Below, piece after piece: positions 38,683 to 53,600 of a DNA stretch of 64,000 bases. This DNA is from Thunnus maccoyii (lineage: Eukaryota > Chordata > Actinopteri > Scombriformes > Scombridae), in assembly GCF_910596095.1 (NCBI RefSeq), contig NC_056533.1, positions 29,672,662-29,736,661 on the forward strand. Reading direction: 5' to 3'. Made by a program: the position numbers and the translations under genes. Numbering within the stretch: position 1 is the first letter of the stretch; each line of letters starts with the position of its first letter. The notes below the pieces were generated by a model. That model searched no databases. It saw nothing but the letters and a program-made list of their open reading frames with translations, and was not told the DNA's origin.

Positions 38683-39292
38683 GTAAGTGAGCTAAAGATG
38701 CTAACTCATTCAGCTACATCGATAATTAACGGCTTAAAAAACGGACCGTTAGCGTTAATTCTCAGATACGTTGCTTCTTAAGCTACGCGACAAGAAACAG
38801 AAGTGAGGAACATGATAAAATGTTAAAGAGGACTGTTTTTCGTCTTGTGAATCGCATCAATGTGAAGTTGCAAATTATTTTTCGGGGTGGTCAAGCTAAC
38901 TCATCCCCAAGAGAGACGAGATGTGCTGTTATTTTCCAGGTGTGTTACCTTCCCGTGGATATGCGTTTCTCCTTTTACCTTAACCTGCACACCAACCGTA
39001 TCCCTAACCCAAACCAGTTGTCTTCTGGGGTGTTTAACCTGACCCCATCCAGTTATTTCTGCTACGCCTTCATCCGTAACCCCCCAAACCGCGGAGGTGG
39101 TGCGACGGGAAACCCAATTTTAACAGCAGGGGAACATTATTCGGGGAGGGGGGGCACAACACCTATTTCTGTTCAGTAGGGCGGACGAAGCTGCGGCAGG
39201 GATTGTTGGCCTGCCATTTTCCCCCTTTTTTAATTTTTGCTAACTATCGTTAGTACAGTATGTGCCCTTGTGGCTGTAAACGCCTCTCTCCG

Positions 39293-39327
<35 letters not shown>

Positions 39328-39681
39328 GCCTTGTTGTGAGTCGTGACAAAGAAGGAAGAGCTAACATTAGCAGCTTCTCTCATACCAGATCGGATCGTTT
39401 ATTGACAGGCACAGTATGGCCTTATAATAAACACACTTTGTCAAGGCATTAGCTAGACACAACTGTCAGATGTAACGTTACTCACTGGGTTTGTTTTGCA
39501 GTGGCTGAGACGGGTATTAGCTGTGTGGATGTGGGCGTGTTGCTAATTTTATGCAGCTGAGGATGATACTGTGCACCATATCTGTTTGGGGCTGAGTTGT
39601 GTTTACATACGATATGTGTTTTTAATAAAACAATTACTTCTAAAAGACTGAGACTAAAGCTATTTTAAATGAGATATTCTT

Positions 39682-40085
39682 TAAGGATAGACTCCCAATT
39701 TTTCAAGTCTGTCTTAAAACAATAGTCAGGTGCCCAAATGAAAAGTGAAATAGGTTTTTTTCCTGCTGTAATCATTCCTCCCGTTCATACTGGCAAAAAT
39801 GTATTTAAATGTTTATCTGAAGCTAATATGGAGTTTCAGCTGTCCACATTAGTAAATCAAGTAGATATCTTCCAACTTTACAGTTTCTTTATTGCAAAAG
39901 TCCCTCTCTTTGTTACTGTTCTTCCACTGCAGCTCAACAGGGAAAGACAAAGAGGGGATTTTATGCTAAAAATTGCTGTAAATGCTGCAGGTATCCACTT
40001 GATATGACTAACTCAGACTGCTGAAGCCTGATATAAGCTTCGGATAAACTTTTAAATGCATTTTTGCACAAAATGACACACTGTG
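39682..40085. repeat. Long palindromic short element, copy 2 of 3
   Basis: In abhd2 intron 1. It begins aaggatagactcccaatttt and shares aaatgtttatctgaagctaa and tatccacttgatatgactaa with the 9128 copy. The right arm is truncated after caaaatgacacactgtg. Confidence 0.7.
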
Positions 40086-40130
40086 AAAAATCTGCTTTTA
40101 ATTGTGATTTGTGACATCACAAAGTGTGAT

Positions 40131-40354
40131 GTGGAGATAGGAGACCTCCTGGGTCCAGCAGTTAAACTTCTGAAATGAAATATATTTACATAGTCATAGA
40201 TTCTGGATTTTTAAATGCAGTAGATGCCATTTTAAGGATTTTAACGTGGTAATTATACTTTTTTTGGTGGAAAAACCATATCAGACACATATTATTGTTC
40301 AAAGCAGAGTATTTTTAAATGTCTTAATACATGTCAGGAGGGGGATCTTTAAAG
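40131..40354. repeat. Second copy of the 15.4 kb dispersed repeat
   Basis: It matches 15405-15624 and 15780-15810 without the internal insertion: catagattctggattttt, then gatgccattttaaggatttt, then tgtcaggagggggatcttta. It follows directly after the palindromic element. Confidence 0.55.
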
Positions 40355-41658
40355 TAAAATTACTTCCTTTCACTTGTGATACACCTTTTTAAACTTCTAA
40401 ATGGAAAGAGCAAATACTATTAGGTATTATTAAAGCTTTTATAAATAAGATTTTGAAGACTAAAGTGGACAGTGTTTTGCTTTATTAGGAAAATGAACAT
40501 CTTCTGATATCTCTTACAGTGGTTTTTTTTTCTCGATAAATTGCTGTAATGATTACATCATTATATTTTATTGACTTATATCATTTCCGCACTACATCAA
40601 AACACTGTGGTGACGTCATGCTCACTGGTGGATATTAGGGAGAGTCACTTTGTGATAAGACACTCGAGGAAGGGCACACTGAACAGGCATCAGTTACTCT
40701 AATCAAACGATCAATGTACTTTCTGTCTTTTTTATGCTCTTTAGGTTTGACCGGATCACTGTGACTTCACATAAGCAGACTTTTGGAACAAGTTATTGGT
40801 GGATAACTTGAACATACAATGTAAGTAACTGACAATTTTCCTTTAGGTTTGTATTTGATTTTTTCATGATATATAACTTTTTCTGTGTAAATGGTTTCAA
40901 CAGCCAGGAACAGTTTATTTTATGTGCAGGGTACTGGATCACAACAAGGGAAAACACCTTCATCTATTTTTGTGAAATCCTGCACAATAGCTTCCTTTTT
41001 TTTGTAGTAACAGGAGATGCTGTGGCCTTTCCATGCTCTTACAGTTCCTGTTGACAGTTCCTGTCATTTCACAGCTCAGATGACTTTGTCTATTTTATAA
41101 GACGTATGTTAACTTTTTAATAAATGAGTCATTGCATTACAAGTTATGTAATTCATTGTAGATTCACAGTGTGTCTGCTGGATGGTTTATTTAAAGTAAT
41201 GTCAGCACCTCTATCCTCTATGTAGTGAGGCTTCCTATTGGCACTGCAAAAGCTGTAATGTAATTAAAGTGAGTGTATTAAATAAGTGACTGTGCTTTAT
41301 CTGACTGAATTGCTTTCACTCTATATTCCCACAGATCTGTTGCTGCAGCGCCGTGGGCACCAAGAGGAATATTCAGGTCAGTCAGACATCATCACATACT
41401 TCTTCTATTTCTGCGCTTTCTCCCATCTCTGACTTAATCACAGTTAACCAAGAACTAAAAAAGTAATTTACCCATTTTCTACAAAACGGCTGCTCTTTGT
41501 TTATAAATTTTTAAAATAATCAAAGGAAGTACAAATTATTTTGTTTATGTTTTTAATTCATTGTCCTTACGTAAGTATGGTTTTGAAATATTAAATTTGA
41601 CAGTGTGTTTCACAAGGGAAAGCTAAAAAAAAACGTGGGCCACTATTTTATTTTTCAG

Positions 41659-44600
41659 AATAACCATGAACGGCCACGAGTCAGACGTGAACACCATCTC
41701 TCCGGAGCTGCCGGCGATGTTTGACGGCATGAAGTTGGCGGCGGTCGCCACGGTGCTCTACATCATCGTGCGCTGCCTGAACCTCAAGAGCCCCACCGCA
41801 CCCCCAGATCTAACCTACCAGGACACGCCCCTCAACCTCTTCCTGCTCAAGTCCTGTCCTCAGCTGACCAAAGAGTGAGTTGTGTTCTCAGCTCTGTGTC
41901 TGTCACTCAAGGCGTTGCCATGGAAATGGCACTGCTGCCCGGCCATCTGGGGCTGCAGCGAAGGTAGCAGTTTGTCTGGTGACGATCCCATCTGTGTTCA
42001 GTGTTCCTGAGTGTGCCTCATGTCTGTACCAGAGATGTCTGGCTTTACTGGCAGCTCCAGCATTAATTAAAAACTTGGCTGTTTTTCTAGGGCTATCTCA
42101 AAGGTAGCGTGGGTTTGTCACACTTGGCATTACAAACACAGACTTGCACACTGCAGGGCAAGGATATTTGCATATATGACTATACTAGTCTTCTCGTAAG
42201 GGTAACTATGATGTGTATAATAATTTGAATTTTCCATCTGTATTTATAAGAACTGATGCAAACCAGCGGTTGTTGGAACAGGTCTAACCTGGTCTAAGCA
42301 GGCTAAACCAGGCTAGCAGCAACACTAACGTGTTTGTTGTAGGAAAAAATGCCAGATGTACCTCTGCCTCCTTTTTTAAACAGTGTAAACTAAAAGCTTT
42401 TCCTCAGTGAGCCTCACTGTCCATGTCCTGTGGTCTGCTGGTGTAATAATACTCCGGAGGAACCTTCAGCTCTGTAGGGTGACTCTCGTCAAGCCTTCAT
42501 CACGAGTGTCTGCTTATATAACCGATTGTTACTGAGCCCTTTGCCTTTCAGCTGCAGTGTCAGTGAATAATAAGGCCACACTGATGTTTACATTTGTGTC
42601 TGGCTTGTTATCATTCCCTGCTGAACGGCCATATTTAACTCCGAAACATTTGCCCTGGTGTGTAGTTAACTGAACGTGTGTGTGGATGATTTAAGTATCA
42701 GAACCCGCCGGTTAACGTTGGCGTCTGCGTCATCTGTGTTGTGTCCCCGTGTTGTCGAGAAGTCACGTTTTGTAACCCATAATGACACCCCGTGGTGTTG
42801 TATAACAGAGATCAATTGCACAGCGGGAAGCATAGGAGGGGTGTTGTAGGGTTTACAGAGTCAACAGCATCCTTGTTTGGGAACATGCACGCAGGGGTTT
42901 TGGCTAACACAAAGAACAATACACAACAAATGACTTTTTCTTGAAAGAGTACCTTGATGTTAGTTGTCAGTCTGATCTGTATCCCTTTTTTCCCTTTATT
43001 AGTTCAGTTTAGTTTGAAAAAATTAAGAAAATTGCACATATGCATCAGCTGATTATTAAGGATTCTTCAACTTGTTTTTTACTCTCAATAGCAATGATGA
43101 GATAAGTACACTTAACAAGGCAGCAACCAACAGTAAATAGAGCAATACCAAACAATACATAGGCAGAAACAAAAGATTCAATGGAGTCCAACAATAGTAT
43201 GTGAGCAAAGTACAGTTGAAAGTCAAAAGAGAAAGAAAAGATAAATCAATAAATCTTTATTTCTTTATCTCCCTGATGGATTTTAATGTCTTTGTAATGG
43301 TCGGTATGTTCCCAGCTTTTAAGTATCAAAAGCCTGCGAGTTTACTTTTGGACTTTGATCTTTACTTTAGATCTGTGCTTCATCAAATCACACAGAGGCA
43401 TCTGCTTCCTTTTTCTGTTACCTCACAGCAGTGAAGGACACCAGTGCTCACACTCACGCGCGCGCACACACGCACATATATCAGACCATTTTTCAATTGT
43501 GGGGACATTACATAGACTTACATTCATTTCTTTGAGACTTACCCAATGACCCAAAAAACAGCTTTTTCCCAACTGGGGACACGGCTTTGTTCCCAATTGG
43601 ACAAATTCGTCCCCAGTTAACTGGTCCTAAATGACATTTATTCCCAAAAGTAGCCTATGACAGACCACACACACACACACACACACATTGCAGAGGAGGT
43701 GATGTCACCCTTAAAAATCTGCGATTCAAATTCAAACGAAAGGTTTGCCCCTCCACCTAAATTCAAAAAACAGAGATTGAATCCTGCTGTCTTACATACA
43801 TCAAGGTCTTTTAACTTTTAACACAGAGTAAAAGTCATTGATGCTATGAAAGGTTTGTTTACATCAGTAATGTTTGTAAAACAGGCCTATGTTCCCTCAA
43901 TTACGATCAGTTGAGAAATTCATTTAGAAGTTTAACTTGTGTGTAATTTACATATTAAATAATTAATAACTGGGCCCTTTACAGATTTTATTCAACCTGG
44001 ATCATTTAGAGGACCAAAAATGTCAGATTGTGTTTGAAGTTGTCTGCTGCTTCCCACTGATGAAGCCTGCTAACCTGGCGGAGCGCTTATCTTCCTATCC
44101 ACATTACAGCAACGAGGTTATCCTCTTCTCCTAGTATTAGATTAAACCTGCCGAGTAGCTTCTAGAAAAGTGTAGTTAAGCTTCAGCTACGCTTACAGCA
44201 CATGCTAGAGGTGATTACATTATCACTAAATGGGAGTAGTCTGCCTTTTGATTGACAGTTCTCCTATGTAAGAGTGTTTATAGGTGCAGTCGGCTAATTG
44301 TTGGAGCCATAGTAAGAGATGAAGAAACACAAGGTTGGAGGACTTATGTAATTATTGATGTAATTGAGTCTTTCGCCCTATGTAGCTACTTACCATGTGT
44401 TTTGTTCTATGTACTCTATACAACCGTGTGTCCTCGTTGTATCTGTCCTTGAGTTTACAGATATGTTGATCTTGTTCGTCTTATCTCTTTGCCTCCGAGA
44501 TGGCCCATTCTTTACTACATTGTCAGAAAGTCTAACACGAGAGATTCAGAGATGATGTTATATAAGCAAAGTGAGGAAGAGGCCCTCAAATGTTTGCTGA

Positions 44601-47600
44601 TGTGTCATTGTGAACATGTCGTGTTTGTAAGGTAAATAGTTTGTTTGCTGTTGTCGCTGTTGTTGTTATTTCGGCTTTGTCTTTTCCTGAACCTGTGAAC
44701 TCAAATGTTTTTGAATTCCCCCTTTAAAGTAGAAAAAGTGTCAGTATCACATGAACTAAACCTTTATTTATCACCTATTTTATGGTTGCAGCATTACATC
44801 AAAAGGAAACTAATAATTTTGGCTTTTATCCTTGTAACTGTTATTATCAGACCGGATTACAATATTAACTTCACCTCTCTGATCTGTTAAGAGAGGCAGC
44901 AGAAAAAACAGCATCTAGTAGGGTTTACTCATCAAGTTGTTCAGATGCTTTCAGCTTGAGCATGGGAATAAGATGGTGATTCATGGTAATGCACAACATA
45001 AATCACAATATTTCAGAGGAGTATTACGTAATCCGAAAAGACTTGACTCCTACATTTAACTCCTACAGAGGTGTCACTGGAATGCAAGTACACATGCTCA
45101 GCATAACTTAACAAAACACACCGATGTTAAATATTGACGTCCGTTCAAAGGTTCATGCTGCAATCCTCCCAATGCTGTCACAGAAATGTGACTTTGTATG
45201 CAAACTATGTGCCAGAACGTTCAAGTCTGGGTCATAAACCGCCAATGCAAATGTATGAGCTCAGGATAACATTGTGCTTATGTAATTCCTGGGCACTGAC
45301 CCCATACTCTTATTGAGTGCAACTGTAGGATAAGCTCATATTTCTAGATCAGATTTAATAGCATAAGTCCAAATTTGTGTTTTTCAGGTACATTCCTCCC
45401 TTGCTGTGGGGCAAGAGCGGTCACCTCCAGACGGCCTTGTACGGGAAACTCGGTCGGGTGAGCTCACCTCATCCCTGTGGAATCAGGAAATACTTACCCA
45501 TGCAAGATGGGGCCACTTCGACCTTTGACCTCTTTGAGCCACTGGGGGACCATCGAACAGGAGGTGATGCATTTGATCAAGATCTACTTATACTCTTGCT
45601 TAGTGCCATTTGAATACATCTTAGATGATGGCAGTTGGCTCTTTGCTGCCACACCAAACATGTTAATCTGATATATTTTTTAGTTCTTAGTTATAATGTA
45701 ATTCTTTTTCTTTACATTGTAATTCTACTACTGCTACTTCTGTGTAGTGGGTTCATGCAACACATCATTTTTTCCCTGATAACCAGATTAACAAGCGCAA
45801 GGGTCAGGAATAGAGGTTGTCACATGCTACGCAGATAGTAAAACTCTCTGTGACTTTACAATCTGATTTTGGGTTATATGTATAAACTTTAGATATTTGG
45901 AAAACAAACACATGAGGTAAATCTACCGGTAGGATCACGTTCAGCTTTGAGAATTGTTATCAGATTTTTCCAAGTCATAATAATACACATGACTCTTGAC
46001 TTACTGACCTTTTTCAATGCGGCACAACATGTTTATAGTGCAGTTGTTTGAGGACAGTGTTTAAGAGGGATTCCTCTCTTTGAATGCCTCAGCTGATCCC
46101 TGACCCTACCACCTCCACTTTTATTTTGTGCTCCTCTTAGAAAGTTTAAGACTTGCATGACATTTGGTTCCCAAAAAAAGTAACGTTACTATTTCCATTC
46201 TGTTTTGCTAAAGCCAAATTTGACAAACAGCCTAATCCTTTATTCTGGATCGGCTGCAGTACTCTGCCTTGGCCTCTTTTCATATGCTGTTTGGAGAGTG
46301 ACATACTCCCCTCGTTATCTGTGCTTACATATTTCTCACTGGCAAATTTCTCTCCAATCTGTCTGCCTCTTTCACCAGATGACATCACCATGGTGATATG
46401 CCCGGGTATTGGTAACCATAGTGAGAAGCATTACATCCGAACCTTTGTGGATTATGCCCAGAAGGAAGGTTACCGCTGTGCTGTGCTGAACCACCTAGGA
46501 GCTCTCCCCAACATTGAGCTTACCTCTCCACGCATGTTTACTTATGGTGAGACCGAGGATTCAGTTTTACTTTCCAGAGTGATGAACCTGTATTTGACAC
46601 CTTTTCATAGTAGGAATACCCAGGAATGTTAACTTGGTTTTTAAAATGAAAAAAGGATTTGATTTGATCTGATCAGTAATGCTGCATCATCATTTCTGGC
46701 TCAGCCAGCAGCTCTTATCCAATTGTCTAGTGCGAGAGAGGTTTAAGAAGCTCTGGCCTGAAGCAATCCTCACAGCAGCGAGCACAGCTGAAATATTAGT
46801 TCTGAAAGAATTATAACCTTTGGTGGCTCTGTAACTTCATTATCTTATCCGGATTAGTGAAAAGTGTTTTCATATTATAATTTCCCTACATTTAGACAAA
46901 TCTCAGAACAGCATTATTTTAATGTAAAAGCTGAAAGGCTACATAATCACGTCTGTGGTTCTGAAGAGATAATAAGTGAATCAGACTTGAGCTTTGTTAA
47001 AAGGTCTGATAGCAAGAGACAGAAATTGAATATACTGAGCTAAAGGCACCTTCAACCAGAGCCGCTGAGCAGAGAAAAACTCTCCGTCCTACAGAGGTGT
47101 TATGTATCGATCGGTAACTCTGTAGCTTTTTCCTTACAGGGTGCACATGGGAGTTTGCCGCCATGGTCGGGTACATTAAGCGGACGTACCCTCAGACCCA
47201 GCTGATCGTGGTTGGCTTCAGTCTGGGTGGAAACATCGTCTGTAAATTCCTGGGCGAGAACATGACAAACCAGGACAGAGTGCTGTGTTGTGTCAGCGTC
47301 TGTCAGGGCTACAGCGCTCTCAGGTGGGTCGTTGTCTCATCTCTTAATTACAATTCTTTGTATTATAAAAGCCATTAATAACAGGGCACTTCATGTACAC
47401 ACATTTCTAAATCACAACCGAAGCTCAACATAATGCCGCAAATTGATTTATTCTTGCATAAGATGCTTATGTATATGATGACATAGGATAGGAACAAAAT
47501 GTTTTCAGCTATCAGTGCGACCCTCCTCTGTCATCATTCATCAACATAATAAAGGATAAAGCACAATTTTTCAAAGTGTGGTAGAAACCCTTTGTGTAAG

Positions 47601-50600
47601 TTTTGCTTACATAATATAATCACATGTTTGGTTCTGTGTCCACCACACAGCTCCTTTTTAACGTGTCTTTTTAGAGCTAGCAGTACTAAAACAGGTTTAC
47701 TATTTTTTTGCCATTTTGCACTATTTCCAATTGCCAACAGCAAGACAAACTTGTGATAACAGCATGTCCTGAAGGGCGAGCAGCCTCACATGGTTGCAGC
47801 TCTGAACTGGTTTGCCCAGTAATTTTTTTCCACAGTTTGCTCTAACTTTCCTGTCTGGATGTTTGTGTGTGTTCAGGCTGTGTATTCAATATTATGAATC
47901 TTTGCCTAAATCCCTTCCATTTGATTAGAGGGGTATAAAGCAGAGTGGTTGGCCTGTACAGTGCAATGAACTGAAGTGGCTGCCTGACATGTCCAGAATA
48001 AACACTTTGTCCACATAGAGACACATTTGTGAAACACCCAGATAAGGACAAGCCAACATATTTGGATGATGTTTTTAAACCATGAGAGCATGTGGGTGTT
48101 TCAGCGCACTCTGTACCCGGTGTACATGTTGGACTGAGCCACACCCTCTGTGTTTTAAATGCTGCCAGCGTCTCTTGGCAGACATGACAGACAGAGTCTG
48201 TTAAAGTTTGGATGTAGGCAGTGAGGATGGGGTGTGTTGTAGAGACTGGCTTTTTGTGAAATCGGATTTGCTGTTTTTTTCCCCCCTTTTAATGAATTCT
48301 CCTTTCAAATGGGTGTCCAAACCTAAACTGGCGCTCCTCATAGTGCTTCTAGTGATCTGAGGCTATTCCTCTTTCCCACTAATAATGTGTGATTAATATC
48401 ACACATTATTTTATATACTTACTTTTGGTCCATTTCACAATTGTACTGAATGGTATTTTCTAATTTTCTAATGGCCATCTATTTGTTTGTTTTTGTGTTG
48501 GCTTAGCCTGTCTCTGTCAGTGAGCTGCATATTAATGCCTGACACCATTTCTACTCTCCACCAGCGTGACTCTTTGTCCAGTGGATTACACAGGACATTC
48601 AGTGTGTTGTTTGGAATGCAGACAGGCTGCACAAAGCTAACTTCCTGTGTGTTTGTCTCTATCTCGCAGGGCCCAGGAAACATTCCTACAGTGGGACCAG
48701 TTCAGACGCTTCTATAACTTTCTCATGGCAGACAACATGAAGAAAATCATCCTCTCACACAAGTATTACTCTTGTTTTTGCACCTTGCCTGTACAAATTG
48801 TTTCCAAATAGTTCCTCATTTTGTAAGGTCAAACGTGTTTTTTTCCCGACAGTACTCTCACATTTCACATCGGTAACAATGACAACGTTGTCTGTTAGTT
48901 CTCTAAATATTTCCTAAATTTCCACATAAAAAGTACCTCTCACTCTGAGAGGTGGATCACTGTGACATTACAGATGTATGCACCATCCAAAATGAAAAAA
49001 AAAACTTTTATTCTACTTTGAGGGAATAGGTGTAAATAAAGGGAACCACAAAGTTTTGGTGTATCGTTTTAATTTGAGCTGAAATGATGAGTCGATTAAC
49101 TGATTTGTTAATTGACAGAAAATTAATAGGGTAATGTTTTTGTCATTTATTAATCACAAAATATTTTCTGGTTTCAGCTTGTCCTGTATGATCATTTAAT
49201 ACTTTTTTGTCATATCTCATAGTAAACTGAACATCTTTGTGTTTTGGACTGTTGGTTGAACAAAAAAAAATGAAGATGTCATCTTTGAGTCTTGGAAATT
49301 ATAACATACAACAATTATAACATTTTCACACTATTTCAATAGTGAAAAAAATAATCATCAGGTTAATCAATAATGAAAATAATCATTAGTTGCGACCCTA
49401 GTTTTCATATACATAAAGGTTATAGTTAATAGTAATTAACTGCACACTGAGCAGTCATTGATTTCAACATATTTCATGAATAACATTTTTTTGCATGTCT
49501 GCGTGTTACAGACACAGTCTGTTTGGGGGAGGCTCAGCTAAAATGATCGATGCAGATTTCAGTCGGCTTTACACAGCGACGTCCATGATGCATATTGACG
49601 ACAACATCATGAGGTATGTGGAGCAACAGATAATCTGGTTGAGGTTTCCTCAAGTGAAAGTCACAATCCTCAGAGTTGTTTTGATGTGGTTGAATGCAGA
49701 TCAGTGTTTTTGAATCTCTTTGAATCTTATCTGTATTTTACCTGGAACCAACAGTAGTAGTAGAGTAGTAACAGTAGTAGTAGAGTAGTAATAGTAGTAG
49801 TAGAGAATATGAAATATATGAGAAGGTCTTGTCAAGCAGGTTTGCATCTATAGCAAATTCTAATGATTCTCATTAAAGATGAATTAACGATGCTCTTTTT
49901 TTTCGGGTTTCAACAGAAAATTCCATGGCCACAGTTCTCTCAAAGAGTACTATGAGAAGGAGAGTTGTGTACATTATATTCACAATGTAAGAAATGTTTT
50001 TTTTTTCTTCATACACTTCATATGATCTCAAATTAATGTTTCTGTTTTTTGTCTGTTTGTGTATTTGTTGAATTGTATGAATTATAATTCCTGATTTTGT
50101 AGGTAAATGTGCCACTGCTGCTAGTCAACTCTGCAGATGATCCTCTGGTTCATGATTCGCTGCTCAACATCCCTCGCACATTAGCAGGTAACTAACAACA
50201 TGTATCATGACAACAACTTCAGTGATTAAAAAAAAATCCCTAATAAGCTCTTATAACCATAAAGCACACTGTTTGGATTATTATGACCCTTTTTTAGCCA
50301 TTTACTCAGCAGCATGACCCTTGAAGTTGATTCTACTCACATTTCAGTGATGTGTTGGGTGTTTTTGTTGCCATGTTGTAACTGCAACAGATGTCAGAAA
50401 AGTGTCCCAAAGTCTAACTAATGGCCTTGAAGAACACACCCAGGTCTTAGTTTGAAACTAGCCTGAAAATACACAGATGTATTGGTTTATTTTAAACAGA
50501 TTTTCACAAACTGAAAAGAAACATTGTTGAGAAAATACTCAAACTGCTGCAAATCAGAGTTCCTAAAAGTTGTTTTTAAAAGAAACAAGATTTAAACTAT

Positions 50601-53600
50601 TGCACATTATGTTTAAGCCACATATGGTATTTTTTTATAATCTGATTTTTAAATAACACAAGCATAATAAGTGTTAAGTGATCATATTTAATCATACAAA
50701 ATATTTAAAACTGCAGACAAATCTCCAGATTTCTAAAAAAAAAAAAAGGCAGAACAAAACAATAATAACAGTGTTGTACTTTCACAGTGCAGCTCTGTAC
50801 TTGAGTTTGTCAAGCAGTAGAAGTACCTGCAGATGGGTGGTGGCACATATTTGCAGTACCATCTATTGAGTCAAAGGTGTTTTAATGTCCTGTTTGACTA
50901 ACAGCTGTCGATGACACCCTAGATTTTTTTGTTTTTGTTATTACTCAGCTGCCGGCTCAGAAGGCTTTCTGATAAATTTGCTCCGCACCCAGAACAGGGC
51001 TGGATGTGGCACAAAGGTCACGTCTATGATGTAATGTCTGTTACTGATGGTAGACAGCTGTAACGCTCGCCTACACATATAGTTGAGTGTCCACGTATCT
51101 ACGTATCTATTTAAAGGGAGTTTGAGCTCCCCACCTCCAAAGATTTTATCCTGGAAAGTAGCAAGAACCTCATTTCCCCAAACATAAAAAGTCAATCTAT
51201 TCTTTGGCTCCATATTACATAGTGAGTATCAAGCTTCCCTTTTCTTCCGCCTGTGCTATATTTAAACTTACTGACCACTTTTAGCTCTTTTGGTAAAGGA
51301 AAATCCCTCATATAAGGGTGTGCGTGTGGGTGGATGAGCCTTGACTGGAAGCACGTGAGACTCTGTCCTTCATGTGTCTCGAGGGAGAGCAACACTTACT
51401 GAAAAGAGGATCAGCTGCCCCGTCACCCTAAAATGTGATACAGTGACTCAGACACACGACAATCAGGGAAGGACACAACAGAAATACACTCTGTGCTGTA
51501 AGGAGTTTACACCTACCATCAAGTCACTTATGTGAAAGTGAAAGATTTAATGTTAAATACCAAATACTGAATTCAGAATACATGCCATTTTTGTCCTATT
51601 TTGGTCTAAAAAATGAAAATAAGCCTCTGATTTGGAGAGTTGAGTGGTCATGTTTTCTTATTCTTAATGGCATATGTGGTCCAACAAGTATGACTGCTCC
51701 AATACTGGCAATAATTTGTCACGACTGTCATGTCACAGTAAGTGATTCACCCGTGCATTCCTCTTCAAAGCTCGCGTGTCTTTCTTTTTTAAGTACGAGC
51801 CGCTCTCTAGACCGTCCCATTCTGTTCCCACCTGTCACTTGGTGCCTGGTGAGATGGTGGTTCAGGGTCTGTAAAAGCACTCAGTTGCCCCAGGACAACT
51901 CAGCAGCTGCCATGAATAGTGCACAGTTGTGAAAAGATCTTAATCACTAGTCAACCACATCAGACTCTCCCACTAACCCAGATAAAAGCAGGACAATAAA
52001 GAGATCCAGGCCAATCCTTTTCAGGAACTCTGCCTGGCTGTTTACAGCTGCAGCGGTCTGTATAGGTTCATACTGCAATCGGAAAGAGATTAATGATTTG
52101 TTTGCAGTGTGTAGATGACCTACTTTGAAGAGTTTCAGGGTTTGCTATATTTGTGAATGAAGTACAACCTGCATGAATGCTGCAGGGATTTATTCGTATT
52201 CAGCCAAGAGAGCTTTAATGCGGTCAGACATTGAAGTTTGGCGATAACACCTGACTTGTAGTTTATCCCAGAGGTGTTGGATTAGGTTGAAGTTGGGGCT
52301 TTGTGCAGGCTAGTAAAGTTCTTCAAGATCCAAACTTTAAAAACGTGACTTTGTAGGCCTTGCTTTGTGGACAAAGGCGTGGACAGCAGTGTCCACATGC
52401 TTCTGGAAATATAGTAGAAAGCAAGCAAACAAGAGACTGTTGGTGACAGCCTGAGAGACCTGTCGATCAAGGCAAACATTCTTCTCTTAAGCCTTAATAT
52501 CCTCTGAATGTAACTATGATTTTCAAAATCACCTCCAACTTACACAATGGACAAATGAAATCAAGGGAATAGTTTAACATTTTGGGGACATATGCTTATT
52601 TTCTTGCTGAGAGTTGGATAAGAAGATCAATACCTCTCTCATGGCTGCAGTCAGTTAGCTTAGCTTAGCATAAAGACTGGAAACAGGGTGAAACGGCTAG
52701 CCTGACTCTGATAACCAAACCCGCATACCAGCAGCTCTAAAGCTCACCAGTTAATACGTTATATATCTCATTTGTTTAATCCAGTTGCCAGGCAATCAGG
52801 GGACATCACTCCCACTAAAATCTGCTGTTTTTCACACTTCAGTTTGTGTATGAATTAAACAGATGAGTTAGTACAAATTAGTTATAAGTTAATTGGTGAG
52901 CTTTAGAGCTGCTGGTATATATCAAGGATTTCTTTTTACCTTTGGACAGAGTCAGGCTAGCAATTTCCCCGTTTCCAGTCTGCTAAGCTAAGCTAACTGG
53001 CTGCTGGCTGTAGCTTCATATTTACCGTACAGACACGAACGATGTTTATCTTCTCATCTGACTTCCAGCAAGAAAACAAATAAGCCTATTTCCCAAAATG
53101 TCAAACAATTCCTTTAAATATTCACACCCTAATTTATGGAAAGCATTTTATTAATTTTCTAACTCAAGACATAGTTTTTTTGTATGTTTTTTTTTTTTTT
53201 AATTTACTTAAGTTTTCATTTGTATTATGTCAGTGTCTGGTGATTAAATAACCTGAACTGGAATGATCAGCTGTGATGGCCACTTAAACATGCTTCCAGA
53301 AGTTGAGTCATGCTGTTATCTGTTATCATGCAAACACACCTTCGGTATCAATACCAGACATAAAGTCATTCCTGTCAAACCCCATATTTGGACATGTGTC
53401 AAGTATTACTTTCCAGATTTTCATGTGTACACATTGTTCAGAGTACAGAAGCCTCATTAACTGTGTGTTGTGTCATCCTTTAGCAAAGAAGCCGAATGTG
53501 ATCTTTGCCCTGACGTTACACGGAGGCCACCTGGGCTTCTTCAAGGGCGCGGTGCTCTTCCCTCAACCCCTCACCTGGATGGACAAAGTGATTGTGGGCT

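Noticed and set aside
46153-46632. 159-residue frame containing an abhd2 exon
   Set aside because: It reads from intron through exon 46379-46546 and out again. The splice sites and human homology define the exon within it.
48381-48410. Possible microRNA hairpin
   Set aside because: The stem is only 13 bp, too short for a pre-miRNA.
50941-51395. Two minus-strand frames in an abhd2 intron
   Set aside because: No recognisable domain and no splice context; considered a possible nested gene but unsupported.
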